A DNA stretch of 64,000 nt from Antedon mediterranea (taxonomy: Eukaryota > Echinodermata > Crinoidea > Comatulida > Antedonidae). The notes under the pieces are model-generated. The model did not search any database, was not told where the DNA came from, and was given only the letters and a program-made list of their open reading frames with translations. Positions 34,794-45,888 of this stretch are shown here, in pieces. Where the stretch lies: positions 8,807,001 to 8,871,000 of the forward strand of contig NC_092673.1 of assembly GCF_964355755.1 (NCBI RefSeq), read 5' to 3'. Numbering within the stretch: position 1 is the first letter of the stretch; each line of letters begins with the position of its first letter. The position numbers and the translations under genes are program-made.

Positions 34794-37697
34794 ATGGATA
34801 GCAGAATGCTAAATTTCGTTAAAGGATATGCTGAATCGTTTAAGCGAAGTTATAATACGCGCGTTTTAGCAGATGATACTGAAGTTAAAGAAGCTTACAA
34901 AACAGCACAAGAAACAGGAAAACTGCCTTTTAAGAGAAGCAAGATTCTCATCCTGGGTGATCATGGTGCCGGGAAAACTTCGACATGCAGGCGTTTACAG
35001 GGTAAAAATTTTCGACCAGAGGAGCCTAGTACAATAGGAATAGAAACAAATACTGTTAAGGCAAACGTTAGTGATGTTAATAGTAAATGGTCTGAAGTTA
35101 CCAACACACCAGTAGAAGATTATGAAAGTTCAGCAGCCTGGTGGACAGTATTACATGTGCTCAAACATAATAAAAATAAAGATTTCAAGAAAAGTATTAC
35201 GTCTGAAAAAAATGCAGAAGTGTCGATTCGAAAAGTAATCGAGGATACATTTTACCTTATTTTGTGTATTTTTCCTATGATGATTATGCTCTGTTTCGGT
35301 GGGTTTATATTCGGGTTCGGTCCATTCGTATGGTTATACATCCTTTGTCTTATGACAATATGTGATGTTCACAGTGCTTATCGCTTTGGTTGTGGATATG
35401 CTATTTGTATGGTACTCGTAGATAGTGCTACACAATTGAATGAACAGAGCATTGAGATAAACTTATGGATGTTTGTGTCTGCCTTTATGATTGTTGGTAT
35501 GTATGGGTTAGGTTCGTTCTTTGTTGGTGCGCTTATTGCCGCAGGTTGCAGAACTGGTATCTGTGTAGGTTTTTGCCTCATGGTACATCCAAAGCATACC
35601 TCTATTTCTTTTGAAATTATTTTAGAAAATGTTTCTAAGCTTTTTTCCAGTAGTAGAGAATATTTTGAAATCTTTATCTACGCGGTTATAATATTGGTCA
35701 TGTTTAGAAGCATTTACACTAAACTATTTCTAATAAAACGTAGATTTATTATTGTGTTCATACTTATCATAATATTTATATCCGCAGCTAAATATTTCGA
35801 AAGACATAGTTTTGGTGACATATGTACTCTATTTTGCTTAATTTCCATTGTTTTTTCAATATTGATTGGGACTATATTAGGACGACAATTTGTGGCTTTT
35901 GGATATTTACCTGAAAATTACTTTTTAAAGAAATCTGTTGGATTTATAACTGGAATATGTTTAACAAAAATATGTGGTTGGAAAATGTTAAATGTCAACA
36001 ATCTTGTGTTATTAGACAACACACGTTCTCTTACAAGGTATTTATTTCAATTATTTTCATTTTTTGCACCAATCACTGCGTTTGTTATCTACGAATGTTG
36101 TTCATATATAAAAGTAATAAAAACTACGTCATCGATACCAATAATGCATATCAGAAAAGCAATGAAAGCAGATATACGAAAAAAATGCTACATCGATGCC
36201 AGATTCAGTTTATGGGATTTTGCCGGCCAAGAAATGTATTATAATACACATCATCTATTTATGCCAAAGCAAGGTGTATACTTGGTTGTTTTCAACGCTG
36301 CCAAAGCAATTTCTGATCCTTATAGACATATTAAGCGGCTACAGTTCTGGTTACAATCTATTGCTATGCATGCAGATATTGAAAATGTCGTAGTATTTCT
36401 TGTAGGTACAAGGCGAGAAAGTATATGTGATACAAACGTGTTTTCAGCTTTTGAGAAATTGTTAAATGCACATATTTACAAAAGGTTTTCAAGATTGCTT
36501 GCCTTTCATCCAAAAGGTGGACTTTGTTTTTTTATTGAAAACGCTCTTAGTGATGATAAAGAGTGTAACCTATTACGAGAAATTATATACAAGGAGGTGC
36601 AACTTCTAAAGTACTTCTGTGAAACATTTTCTGTTAAATATCTTTTATTTAAAGAAATACTAAACGGACTACGCTGTAGAAATTGTGTTATTGCAAGTAT
36701 AAACGATATCGAAAATGAAATAATTTCAAAAATCAATGTATTTAAAAAATATGATTTGCGTAAAATTCTGAATTGCTTTGACAAATCTGGAGATATCATA
36801 TACAACGAACACGATGAATGGCTTCGGAACTATATTGTGTGTGATCCACAAGTACTAATAGACATTCTGAAATTACTAGTAAATGTGCCAGAACCACATC
36901 AAAGAAATCGAACTGTATCGGATCTTTGGCAGAGATTGCTGGAAACCGGAATTATTGACAGTAGATTAGTGGAACATATTTGTCGAATGAAAGGAATTTG
37001 GAGAGTTTATCCTTATGTGATTCGTTTTTTGGTTGAAACACATCTACTTTTTCCACTTACAATTACTAACGAAATTGATCAAGTTGGGACATTTTACCTT
37101 TGCAGCCGATTGCCGGAAACTGAGTTACAAACTAGTAAATGTATCTGTGTTATAGACTTGTACGAAATATTTTATTTTGACTTTGGTGAAATTTTACTTG
37201 AATATATCTTTCTTCGTCTTATTGCCAAGTGTTGCAAGATGTTTAATTGGATTAATATCTACTATAATGCTGCAAAATTTAGAGCAAGTGAATCATGTCT
37301 CTTTCAGATAAACACGGAAACAATTTCTGCTGGCAGCATTTTCTTTTATGATAGAAATCTCATCAAACTTTCAGTTACTAAAGTAGACCCGAATCAATCT
37401 GTAAATATTCTACACAAAATTACTACTTTCATAGAAGAAATTGTTCAACAGACTTTCAGTCCTGATTACGTTCATGAGCAGTTTGTTTGTGGTCCAGTGT
37501 GTGAAAGATGTAGTTCTTTAGATGGCACATTGTGTTTGGTGAACATCGTTACTATTATTAAGGACGTCTCCGCAATTGACGAATATAGAACAGATGATTA
37601 CCACACGATTTCGTTGAAATCAAAGGTAACCACATTACTCACCCGGTTCCAAGTACTGTATCTAGATTTCTCCAGTATGTATCATAGAAATATTTGA
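34794..37697 (+). CDS. ROCO-like GTPase with a multi-pass membrane insertion in the GTPase domain
   Basis: 967 residues, ATG at 34794, TGA at 37697, no intron inside. The Walker A/P-loop is GDHGAGKTS (55-63), with a switch I-like STIGIET (79-85). Next come about 65 hydrophilic residues, then about 300 residues (150-445) with 8-10 hydrophobic helices (for example 152-172, 175-192, 223-262, 291-305, 316-333, 342-362, 415-437). DFAGQE (475-480, G3) follows, in the Roc-typical context FSLWDFAGQEMYYNTHHLF. The G4 position reads VGTRRES (537-543), a departure from NKxD/TKxD. G5-like IENALSD is at 581-587. Residues about 605-775 resemble a COR domain. The C terminus (890-967) has a small Cys cluster (FVCGPVCERCSS). 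No LRR, kinase or death domain is seen. Role inferred: membrane-embedded GTPase switch. A 5' non-coding exon may end just before the ATG. Confidence 0.85.
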   Translation: MDSRMLNFVKGYAESFKRSYNTRVLADDTEVKEAYKTAQETGKLPFKRSKILILGDHGAGKTSTCRRLQGKNFRPEEPSTIGIETNTVKANVSDVNSKWSEVTNTPVEDYESSAAWWTVLHVLKHNKNKDFKKSITSEKNAEVSIRKVIEDTFYLILCIFPMMIMLCFGGFIFGFGPFVWLYILCLMTICDVHSAYRFGCGYAICMVLVDSATQLNEQSIEINLWMFVSAFMIVGMYGLGSFFVGALIAAGCRTGICVGFCLMVHPKHTSISFEIILENVSKLFSSSREYFEIFIYAVIILVMFRSIYTKLFLIKRRFIIVFILIIIFISAAKYFERHSFGDICTLFCLISIVFSILIGTILGRQFVAFGYLPENYFLKKSVGFITGICLTKICGWKMLNVNNLVLLDNTRSLTRYLFQLFSFFAPITAFVIYECCSYIKVIKTTSSIPIMHIRKAMKADIRKKCYIDARFSLWDFAGQEMYYNTHHLFMPKQGVYLVVFNAAKAISDPYRHIKRLQFWLQSIAMHADIENVVVFLVGTRRESICDTNVFSAFEKLLNAHIYKRFSRLLAFHPKGGLCFFIENALSDDKECNLLREIIYKEVQLLKYFCETFSVKYLLFKEILNGLRCRNCVIASINDIENEIISKINVFKKYDLRKILNCFDKSGDIIYNEHDEWLRNYIVCDPQVLIDILKLLVNVPEPHQRNRTVSDLWQRLLETGIIDSRLVEHICRMKGIWRVYPYVIRFLVETHLLFPLTITNEIDQVGTFYLCSRLPETELQTSKCICVIDLYEIFYFDFGEILLEYIFLRLIAKCCKMFNWINIYYNAAKFRASESCLFQINTETISAGSIFFYDRNLIKLSVTKVDPNQSVNILHKITTFIEEIVQQTFSPDYVHEQFVCGPVCERCSSLDGTLCLVNIVTIIKDVSAIDEYRTDDYHTISLKSKVTTLLTRFQVLYLDFSSMYHRNI

Positions 37698-38738
37698 TAA
37701 TACGCATCTGTGTTTCACATGTATCTCCTAGTATAAAACACCATAACCTAACCTTTAACCTAACCTCACATTATACAGCCACCACATGTGATACAAATGA
37801 GACACTGTATTACCAAATACTGGGCACATGTAATAGTATGTGGAGATATAGCACTGGAGATCGAGTATATTACTGATATTGTACGCAAGGAGTGAAATCC
37901 GATAAAATAACTAGGAGGGAAGTTTTGAAGTTTATAATTGATATGCGTTAAAAATGTATTTATTTTACTCTTCTTACAGTTTAATCTTGTATGCAATAGA
38001 CCAATGAACAATGATGATGATAATCAAATTGGAGTGGAATTTGGCGATAAAGAAGTATTGATTGATTGATTGACTTTATTTTGTATTATGGATTACCAAT
38101 TAGTTCTATATCACAATTAAGTGGACGACTTATTTAAATAGGGATCAGAAAAAGATATTAGTACAGTTTTTTAACAGAAAAAGGTGAGACTTTAAATAGT
38201 AAAAAAATACACTTAGGCCTATGTTTATTTTTTGTATAAACACATAATACAATTATACTAATTTGTTTAATTGTTCAATATTCAAAAATGTCTTTCAATT
38301 TTACTTTGAAATTATAATTATTTTTAATTGATTTAAGTGAATTTTTTTTAATCACAAATAAAAGTAAAGGTCGAGGTAGGCCTATTAACTCCTGTTATGA
38401 GTAACATAATTCAAATATGTATTCCTGATGAAGATCAGATATTCTTAGACATTTTTTATTCAGAATAGATTTATTGAATTATTTTGTACATAATTTTATA
38501 TTATAAAAGTATTTTCGAGACTGACATTAAGTAATCCAATATAGCTCTTTGGTACCGATGAGAAAGCATACATTTAAAATAAAGTGTGCCATTTTATTTT
38601 AGTAATTCGTAATTTATGTTTAAGACTCTGTTTACACCGACATGATGAATGCTCCTGGAAAAACAGAATACTGTATAATGTAAACACTAAAAACAAATTA
38701 AACAAGAAATATTTCTTACAAAAAACGATGCTCGCTTA
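37698..38738. other. 3' flank of the GTPase gene, unassigned
   Basis: No gene recognised. ATTGATTGATTGACTTTATT at 38055 could be the tail of a minus-strand LINE or SINE whose body I cannot identify. Confidence 0.35.
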
Positions 38739-39793
38739 TTGACGTAACAGTTTTAAAGATATAGTGTCACGTAAAATTGCACAACGTATTATTAAAGCTG
38801 ATCTAACGCCTTGTTCATTTATCTATGAAAAGAGTATTTAAAAAAAAGTAAACAATATTATGAAAGCCCCCACTCATCCGTTACATTACTGTTATAACTT
38901 AAATAGATCAGGCATTAGGCTACGACCTCCAAGAGCAAATCTTTGTAGAACTAGAAAATCCTTCGTTGTAAATAGCATTCATAGTTTTAATTCTAATGTA
39001 AGACGTTAATGCAATTTTTAATAGTTTTACATTTTTAACAGTATTTTTAACTTTTTATCTTGTATTTTTAATCTGTTATAATACTGCACGCATTGTTGCA
39101 ATATTGTTGTTTTAATCTACCAAGCAAAGTGAATTTCCATTTTTATGGACAAATAAAATTTCTTGAATCTTGAATCTTGAATCCCTCTGGAAAATATTTT
39201 CTACAGTATTTCCAATTTGTTTTTGAATGTGTCATTTTATTGTCACATAATAGTTATTTTACCTGGAAAAAATGTAATTTAAAACAAAAAATACTTAAAT
39301 TGTCTGTCAGACAATGGTTTTTGGGTTATAATTAAACGTTTCTTTTCTCTTTTTATACGTGAATAAATAAATATTATTTTAATAATAATGTTGATATAAA
39401 ACACAGACTCAATTTCTGTCACTTCAATTTATTTTATTGCTAAGGTCAAGTCTGGGGTCACTTCATCACGCCTAGATACTTCAAGTGTGAAGTATCCTAT
39501 TACAAACAAAAACTGGACTGTTTTGATAATAATTCAATGATTATCTGACAGCGAATTACAGTATTTTAGTCCAATACCAGAAATGCTTTGGGATTTGTAA
39601 TTTTAGCATGACATTTCCTAATAGACTCTTTTCCCAGACGTTTTTTGGGTCCAGCAGCTGGGACCTATATATTATAGTCGAGTATGCATTTTAGCAAAAA
39701 CGTCAATTTCTAGTACTATAGCTGCTGCTTGATTTCATCTAAAAAATGAGTTATCTCTTGTGACGTAGCGGCCTAGAGCAGCAGCGTGAAAAA
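38739..39793 (+). repeat. Dispersed repeat copy B, interrupted
   Basis: Same repeat as 26090-26592 but longer. It contains a LINE fragment at 38769-39183 and a further unmatched stretch at about 39600-39720. Confidence 0.75.
38769..39183 (+). mobile_element. 5'-truncated LINE tail inserted in repeat copy B
   Basis: About 415 bases absent from copy A at the same point. It encodes a reverse transcriptase C-terminal peptide (THPLHYCYNLNRSGIRLRPP, then a stop at 39007-39009) and ends in a TTGAATCTTGAATCTTGAAT tail. Family not determined. Confidence 0.75.
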
Positions 39794-40345
39794 TCTCAGA
39801 ATAACTAGGTTTTCTGCTGGGAATTTCCAGTTTTTTTATATAAAATTTTTATAAACCGGATATTATCATTTAAATAACTTCTGCTTGGTTGATTGTGAAC
39901 TTGATAATTTTATACCTACTGTGCGAAATAAAAACAAACTTCATCGAAACAGGATTTTATCATCTTAGTTCACTCACAGATTTAGTGTGTAGGCACAATT
40001 ATATTCTAAGTAGGCCTGTAACACTACATTCAATTACTATTTTTAATTGTACTCTTATAAATACTACAGAATATGGCTTTTTTAAACTATGGTAGGCTTA
40101 ATACTACAAGCTCCAATACGATGACGACACGCGTCTACGTGGCTACTTCCTAAACATGTTCATAAAGTAATAAATAGAAGCAACTCTTTAATTTTAAATA
40201 CGTCTTCTTCCAATTAAGAACCACTTTTGGACCCAGGATTTAGAGTGGACTCAGGTTGGTTTGTCTGTCCTGTCCATTTGTGTGTATTTCAAAAACTGTA
40301 GGCCTAGTATTTATTTGTCTGTAATTTTAATTGGTTGCTCTAAAC

Positions 40346-40898
40346 TTAAAGATGTATTGTCCCTTGAAACACAAAAAAATGAAGGTCAAAATATTCTAAA
40401 TTTAAATTGGCCATATCAAAGTAATATTAAAGTTATTCACTTTAAGTCGAAAATTCGAGCCAAAAACAACAAGTTTACGTAATTAACAGGTAAATTGATT
40501 TGATTACATTTCGTCTGGAAAATCGTCGCGAGCGAAAGTAAACAAAGATTTCAAACCACGAGTAGGCCTACGCATTATGCGTATGCTAATTAGGATTGTT
40601 TACAACTCGTCACGGTTGAGAAGGTATTTTTACACAGATCGTGAGGAAGTTTTATGATTATGCATACAGAGTAGCGAAACAAGCGCGTTTCATTATGAGA
40701 TATGTTTTGATTGAAAACTTTGACTGGAAGTCAATGTTATTTTTTTAACAAAAAAACGTCTGTATTTCAGTTAAATGATTTTTTTTTAAACACATTTTTG
40801 GTGATAGTTAATAACTATTATGATATTTCAAAATTTTTTTCGAAATCTGTTATTTTTTATTTTTTTTGGAATTAGTCAAAGGGACAATACATCTTTAA
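40346..40898. mobile_element. MITE with TTAA target duplication
   Basis: TTAA at 40346-40349 and 40895-40898 flank inverted ends AGATGTATTGTCCCTT. TTAA targets are used by piggyBac and Kolobok transposons. There is no transposase in the 545 bases. The TIR resembles the start of the repeat at 26100. Confidence 0.8.
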
Positions 40899-41459
40899 AA
40901 TACATCGAAAAGTAAAGTGATCTTTAATTAAATGTATAATTCGATAGAGAATGTTCATATAGGCGATCACCCGGGGTCACGGTACAGTAGTCTTTAATAT
41001 AATTTGCTTAATTTCTTTATATCTGTCATTTACATGATAAAACTTTCATAACAGTATTGATTTTAAAAGATATGTTGTTTTTTTTATTTTTGTGCTATAG
41101 ATATGCATATTGCAATGTAATGCTATAGAGTTTTAATCTAAGAATCAACTTTATATCACATTTAGGTCACCAATCACCAAAACGTCCAGTAAGAAATTAA
41201 TCAGATTTTCATGACTATTAGGATCAATTAGATCTATTCCTGTATATTCGTGTGTATATTCGTGTGTATACCCCTGTATATTATCTGGTGATAGTATTAT
41301 TAAGCACGAATATGAATAAAGAACTCTGATATTGCGACCAAGTGAGTCTAAAACCTTCGCACATTATATTACAACATTTTGTTTATGTTTTGCATGTTTT
41401 TATCAAATCCAAAAAAACGAGTTTGCTATGTTGGATTACAAATACCGAATATGCTACAG

Positions 41460-42439
41460 TTATGTATATTCGCACTGTAATGGATCGGAAAGCTTCCGAA
41501 GTTTCTTATATCTACATTATTGGTGGCGCAATATATTGCATTGCATTGCTATTGTTCACTACTGGTATTCGCGGGCGTATTTGCATATCAGGTGAATGAC
41601 TATATTGAATAGGCTGCGTGAGCGTTGCTTCTGCAGAAGTTGTTTTAGTTGTTGTAAGACATGTTATATACTGTATTTTTTTTAATTGTGGATTCTCGCC
41701 AATACTGTGAGTAGATATTTTCTATACAACCATAATGTTTTACAGTATTACTATATGTGCGTAACGACAATGAATTCACTGTTTAATAATTTCTGTTTGA
41801 TATACAGCTTTGTCTTATTAGATAGCATACATGTTGAAGTTAGTTGTATAACATACCATGTTGAAGTTAATTGGATAACTTACCAGGTTGACGTGATTAG
41901 TAGTATGAAATTGGTGTATTGGATCCAGGTACAAGTTCGTTCAATGTGAGCAATACTAATTGATAATTAGTGAAGTGACCATATTGTAGTAAGCTTGCTT
42001 GTGATTGTTTTTATTGTTGAATTATATTACACTGCTGATACATAATAATTATGACGTTGTTTTATACAGGGTTTGTTCCTGTTTAGAAAAATAAACGATA
42101 CAGAGTAAATACAGCCTCATCTTGCGTATTGTTTTGTTGCATGGGATACATGGCTTCACAAACCAAACCTTAATGGTCTAAACCTAGCAAATCAATATTA
42201 AGGATTCCCGAACCACGACAGCACCTTATAATACGACACTCTTTGAATTGATACAAAGCGTCTATATTCTGTTTTTATTACAAGGGGTTTTTAATTGGGG
42301 GAAACGGAAAGAAGATACAATCAATAACCCAACGTATGTGAATCTATACCGGAACAGTAGACCTAACCTTATATTGAAGTATAAGAAGAACATACGATCA
42401 TTTAGGGCTGTAGACCCATTTGTACCGCTGATAGTGTAG
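41460..42439 (+). CDS. Candidate two-exon single-pass membrane protein tail
   Basis: Exon A (41460-41591) ends CAG|GTGAAT in phase 1; exon B (42285-42439) starts after TTATTACAAG and restores frame. The joined peptide has a hydrophobic helix (YIYIIGGAIYCIALLLFTTG) followed by a roughly 50-residue basic tail with NNPTYVNLY, then TAG. It may be the 3' end of a longer receptor gene or chance frames. No homologue is recognised. It lies 68 bases before the first deaminase-like paralog, same strand. Confidence 0.25.
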
Positions 42440-42506
42440 TACGCCGCTTCTGTTGACGAAACACAAAAGATATACTGTGCACAAATAGTTTTAAGTATTG
42501 AATGAC

Positions 42507-44057
42507 ATGGAATTTGTTTGGCGTAGAGCTTTCATAGCTTCCTTGCTCCTATTTATCAAGTTTGTTACTGGTCAAGTTTTAGACGAGGATATTCGATGTA
42601 TAACAAGCAAGATCACAAAAATTGCAGAAACATATAATCGTTACTTCAACGACGGCCCTGAACAAATCTCAGTTCTTGCTGTCTTGCCTGAGGAAGACAC
42701 ACCTTTCTGGTGCAACAATACCTACTTGGAAAGAACATTTAAGTCTTCTGTGAACACATTAGGGTTTGTAGTTCCCGAAAACTTAAATTATGCGGTGCCA
42801 AGTTTAGCTTCTGATGTTTTTAATTACATATCAGCTATTCCTTATGTCGACAATGACATTGTTCAATCAGACCTAAAACTGTTACTGAAGTTTCCAGAGA
42901 GGATCAAGGCAATGGTAGATTGGTATCATTTAGATGAAACCGCAAAAGCACCTGTGTTTTTCTTATACACCTGGAAATACCCATGTATTAGTTGCACTGA
43001 TATGATTTTGGACGTTCTTAATACTGAAATATACCAAACAATTCCTCTCATAATAACATTCACCGACTGGGGCCATACAGACCCGGATGTAAATATCATA
43101 GAAAGTGAGAATAGGTTGGAGGTAGCTGCCATCCAAAGACCTCTATCTGCAACAATTACACGTATGAGGTACGAATACACAACAGATGCAAGTTATTATT
43201 TTGATTTGTTTCAGCACGTTATATTTGATAAATTTTACCGTACGGGTGTGCCTCGACAACAAGGTGATCAGATACAGTTTGCCGTTTTAACCATTTTGCC
43301 ATTGCATGATAAAGAGAAGTGGTCAACTCCTGACTACGCCGAAGAAGTACTGCGGCCACTGACGGCACGAGGTCGCGTGTTAACGCTACAAGTAAACGAT
43401 CGTCTAGCTCCATCAGAAATCAGCGAAAGTGACAATTTTGTAGTCGCACGCGGAGTAACTGAAAACACTGATACTGCTCAGACATATGCACTCCGTGGTG
43501 AAAGTACAGACGGAAATAACATAGCGTTACTTCTTAATAACCATGAACGCATACATGGATTGGAGACACCAACTGTTATTGCTCTTTATTCGTGGACTTG
43601 TTTCCATGATGATGTCACTTTACAAGAATCAGCAACAATACTTGAACTGTATGTACGACAACCAGACATATACAGGGTCATTTATGGTTGTTCTTCAGAA
43701 ATATCTGGCGATGATTTTGAAACAACACGATCAACGTTTGACAATATTGATGTAAAAGCGTTTTTTGTACGAGAAACGTTTCCTGAAGACGTTATTCAAC
43801 CTGTAAACGAACCCCCGTTTGAAGATCATGAATCCGCCGCTGATATGCGCCCGTTACCGCCAGGAGGCGATCAAAGAATATGTCGGGTTAAAAGAGCACT
43901 TGATGAAAATCTTCAGTACAACTCTTTCCAGAATTGTGCGTTCCAATGTTTGGTGAATGAATATGAGTGCGGCAGATTTTGCTGCTGTTGTGGAAACAAC
44001 CTGATTACAGAAACTACAGCGTACTTGGTTAACAGCATAACATCTGATTGCAGGTAA
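42507..44057 (+). CDS. Secreted tandem deaminase-like protein, paralog 1
   Basis: ATG at 42507 begins a signal peptide (FIASLLLFIKFVTG, cut near residue 23). Domain 1 (about 55-215) has [13 protein letters not shown] with C160 and C163 in the position of the zinc-binding PCxxC of AID/APOBEC-type deaminases. The expected HxE is replaced by Q-S-D (120-122). Domain 2 (about 255-430) repeats the plan ([20 protein letters not shown] then [11 protein letters not shown]), but both metal motifs are lost. A Cys-rich end follows ([19 protein letters not shown]). The frame meets a donor AG|GTAAGT at 44054; reading through stops at 44057. Matching downstream exons, found for paralog 2, were not found here. 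It resembles secreted AID/APOBEC-like (SNAD-type) proteins; the activity is probably lost in both domains. Confidence 0.75.
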   Translation: MEFVWRRAFIASLLLFIKFVTGQVLDEDIRCITSKITKIAETYNRYFNDGPEQISVLAVLPEEDTPFWCNNTYLERTFKSSVNTLGFVVPENLNYAVPSLASDVFNYISAIPYVDNDIVQSDLKLLLKFPERIKAMVDWYHLDETAKAPVFFLYTWKYPCISCTDMILDVLNTEIYQTIPLIITFTDWGHTDPDVNIIESENRLEVAAIQRPLSATITRMRYEYTTDASYYFDLFQHVIFDKFYRTGVPRQQGDQIQFAVLTILPLHDKEKWSTPDYAEEVLRPLTARGRVLTLQVNDRLAPSEISESDNFVVARGVTENTDTAQTYALRGESTDGNNIALLLNNHERIHGLETPTVIALYSWTCFHDDVTLQESATILELYVRQPDIYRVIYGCSSEISGDDFETTRSTFDNIDVKAFFVRETFPEDVIQPVNEPPFEDHESAADMRPLPPGGDQRICRVKRALDENLQYNSFQNCAFQCLVNEYECGRFCCCCGNNLITETTAYLVNSITSDCR

Positions 44058-44849
44058 GTAACAGTTCAGACTATACTTATTAACTTATTATACCACCGCA
44101 AAGTTCTAGAAATCCCTAGAATTTAACGGTTGCCCATTGTCCGAGTGGACGGTGACGGAAACACCATGTCGTGCGAAAATGTCTATTAATGCAATTTATA
44201 AATACTGTAGGCCATCATTGTTCTCTCTAAACGATCAATGACATAGAAATGAACCATATAGAGCTTACAATGTTTCGGATTGTTTACTCTTAGTCTTCAT
44301 TTGATTGTCCTGCATGCCCTTTAATACAGTGTCGACTTTAGTTATTGGTTTGGAGGCACCAGGTTTTTATTATTAACATTGTACGAGGTATCACAGTCTA
44401 TCTAAAATGTTATATTTATATTTTCACTTGTACTCTTAACCTCCTTATAATTACTCTTAACAACGTTATTTATTGTATGTTCAGTGACCATTATTAGTTA
44501 GACATTCCTCATATTCGGAACTGTGGACACATCTTCGTCCGTTTCTTTAGCTTTTTTACACTATTTTTTAATTTCCTTCTACTGTAGGTTTACGACTTGT
44601 AGGCAGAGTATCTCTTTTATCAGTAATACGGCACTTCACAGTAGTTTAAAATGGACATCTGGGCCACATTTCGGCTCATAGCATGAAGACGGGCAATGTT
44701 TACGACCACATTTATTCGTTTTACCAGTCGATAGACCTACCCATATACCCATTATTGCATAGCATTAATGTTTAATTTTACAACAGTACTAGGTTTGGTC
44801 TAAGGTTCATATGTCTTCACAAGGTTTATACAGGAATTTATTGTTAGTT
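44058..44849. other. Downstream of paralog 1, no gene seen
   Basis: I searched by eye for counterparts of exons 2 and 3 of the other paralog and found none. No repeat is recognised. Confidence 0.35.
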
Positions 44850-45230
44850 TTGGCTCCTGCAACTATTCCTTCAGGATATCCTCATCTCGTAGTCCACAAA
44901 CTATTTTATCCAGCATACTCTCATCTTTGAGACTTCCGAACTTACCATTTTTGCTTTCGTAGACGAATTAGGGAACATGCAAAGTCTTCACCTTCCTGTT
45001 CAGATTCTCTATATGGAATTGAGAATTGGTACCTTTTATATTGGTTTTTCAACATCAGTAGGATTTTCGAGCTTGTATAAACTTGCATCGTTAGCGATGG
45101 AAAACACCTTTGTAATTCGATAAAGGATTCTGGTGGTGAGAGGATGCTGCATTACCCATACGGGGAATGCAACCTCTGACCTACTGATTTTGATTTTGGA
45201 AGTGAATTTTGGCATAGTGTATGTACTCAC
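44850..45230 (-). pseudogene. Possible LTR-retrotransposon gag remnant
   Basis: Broken minus-strand frames read ESEQEGEDFACSLIRLRKQK, then FGSLKDESMLDKIVCGLRDE. That pattern (EDF...LR...C.FG.L.DE.I.D.IV.GIRD) is common in Gypsy-type gag proteins. No protease, integrase or LTR was seen. Confidence 0.45.
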
Positions 45231-45268
45231 ATATTTTGGTCATGTATGTGGCATCGTTGTTTAGACTA

Positions 45269-45888
45269 AAGGCCAATTTACACAGACGAGCGGTAACGGT
45301 AAGCGGTAAAGTTGAGCGGAAAACGCAAAAATAGAATCTATGTTATTTCTTATGACCATTTACACAGAACGCGGAGCGGACGAGCGGTTGAGCGGAAATC
45401 CGCTCAGGATCGAAACAGATTCGATTTTGTGAAAATACCGCGCGGTAATTATGGATTCTTGCCAACCAACGACATGATTGAAATGACGTCATCTATCAAC
45501 AAATTTTTTTTGCGTCCGTCGAGTGAAAGACGACAATAAATACGAGTGCCGTAGTAGGCCTAGCCTATAGTTTCTTTTTCTTTTTATTCAGCACCTACGA
45601 CGTGACTAATGTTCGTATAGGCCTAAGGATAGTGAAAAGAAAATATACATTTTAGTACGTTATTAGGCAACAATTCCCTCTAAAACTTAAGGCTTGTGTG
45701 TGCTAGGCCTACTGACAGTCAGTCACATCCAGGCCAGCAGTAACATGCATTAGCCTCGAGGCCTACACGCACCTACTTTCCACCACTCTGTTTGCGAACT
45801 CCGCGCGCTGTGTAAATGGGAAAAGCTACGCGGTTTTTCGCTTACAAATACCGCTTACCGTTACCGCTCGTCTGTGTAAATTGGCCTT
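45269..45888. mobile_element. MITE with perfect 40-bp TIRs
   Basis: 45269-45308 and 45849-45888 are exact inverted copies starting AAGGCCAATTTACACAGACG. TA flanks both ends (45267-45268, 45889-45890). Further GAGCGG/CCGCTC motifs lie inside. There is no transposase. Confidence 0.85.

Noticed and set aside
39889-40482. Plus-strand frames of 68 and 73 codons
   Set aside because: Short, AT-rich, no motif; the second overlaps a TTAA MITE end.
44850-45230. Exons 2-3 of deaminase-like paralog 1
   Set aside because: The peptides do not resemble the paralog 2 exons; the minus strand fits a gag remnant better.
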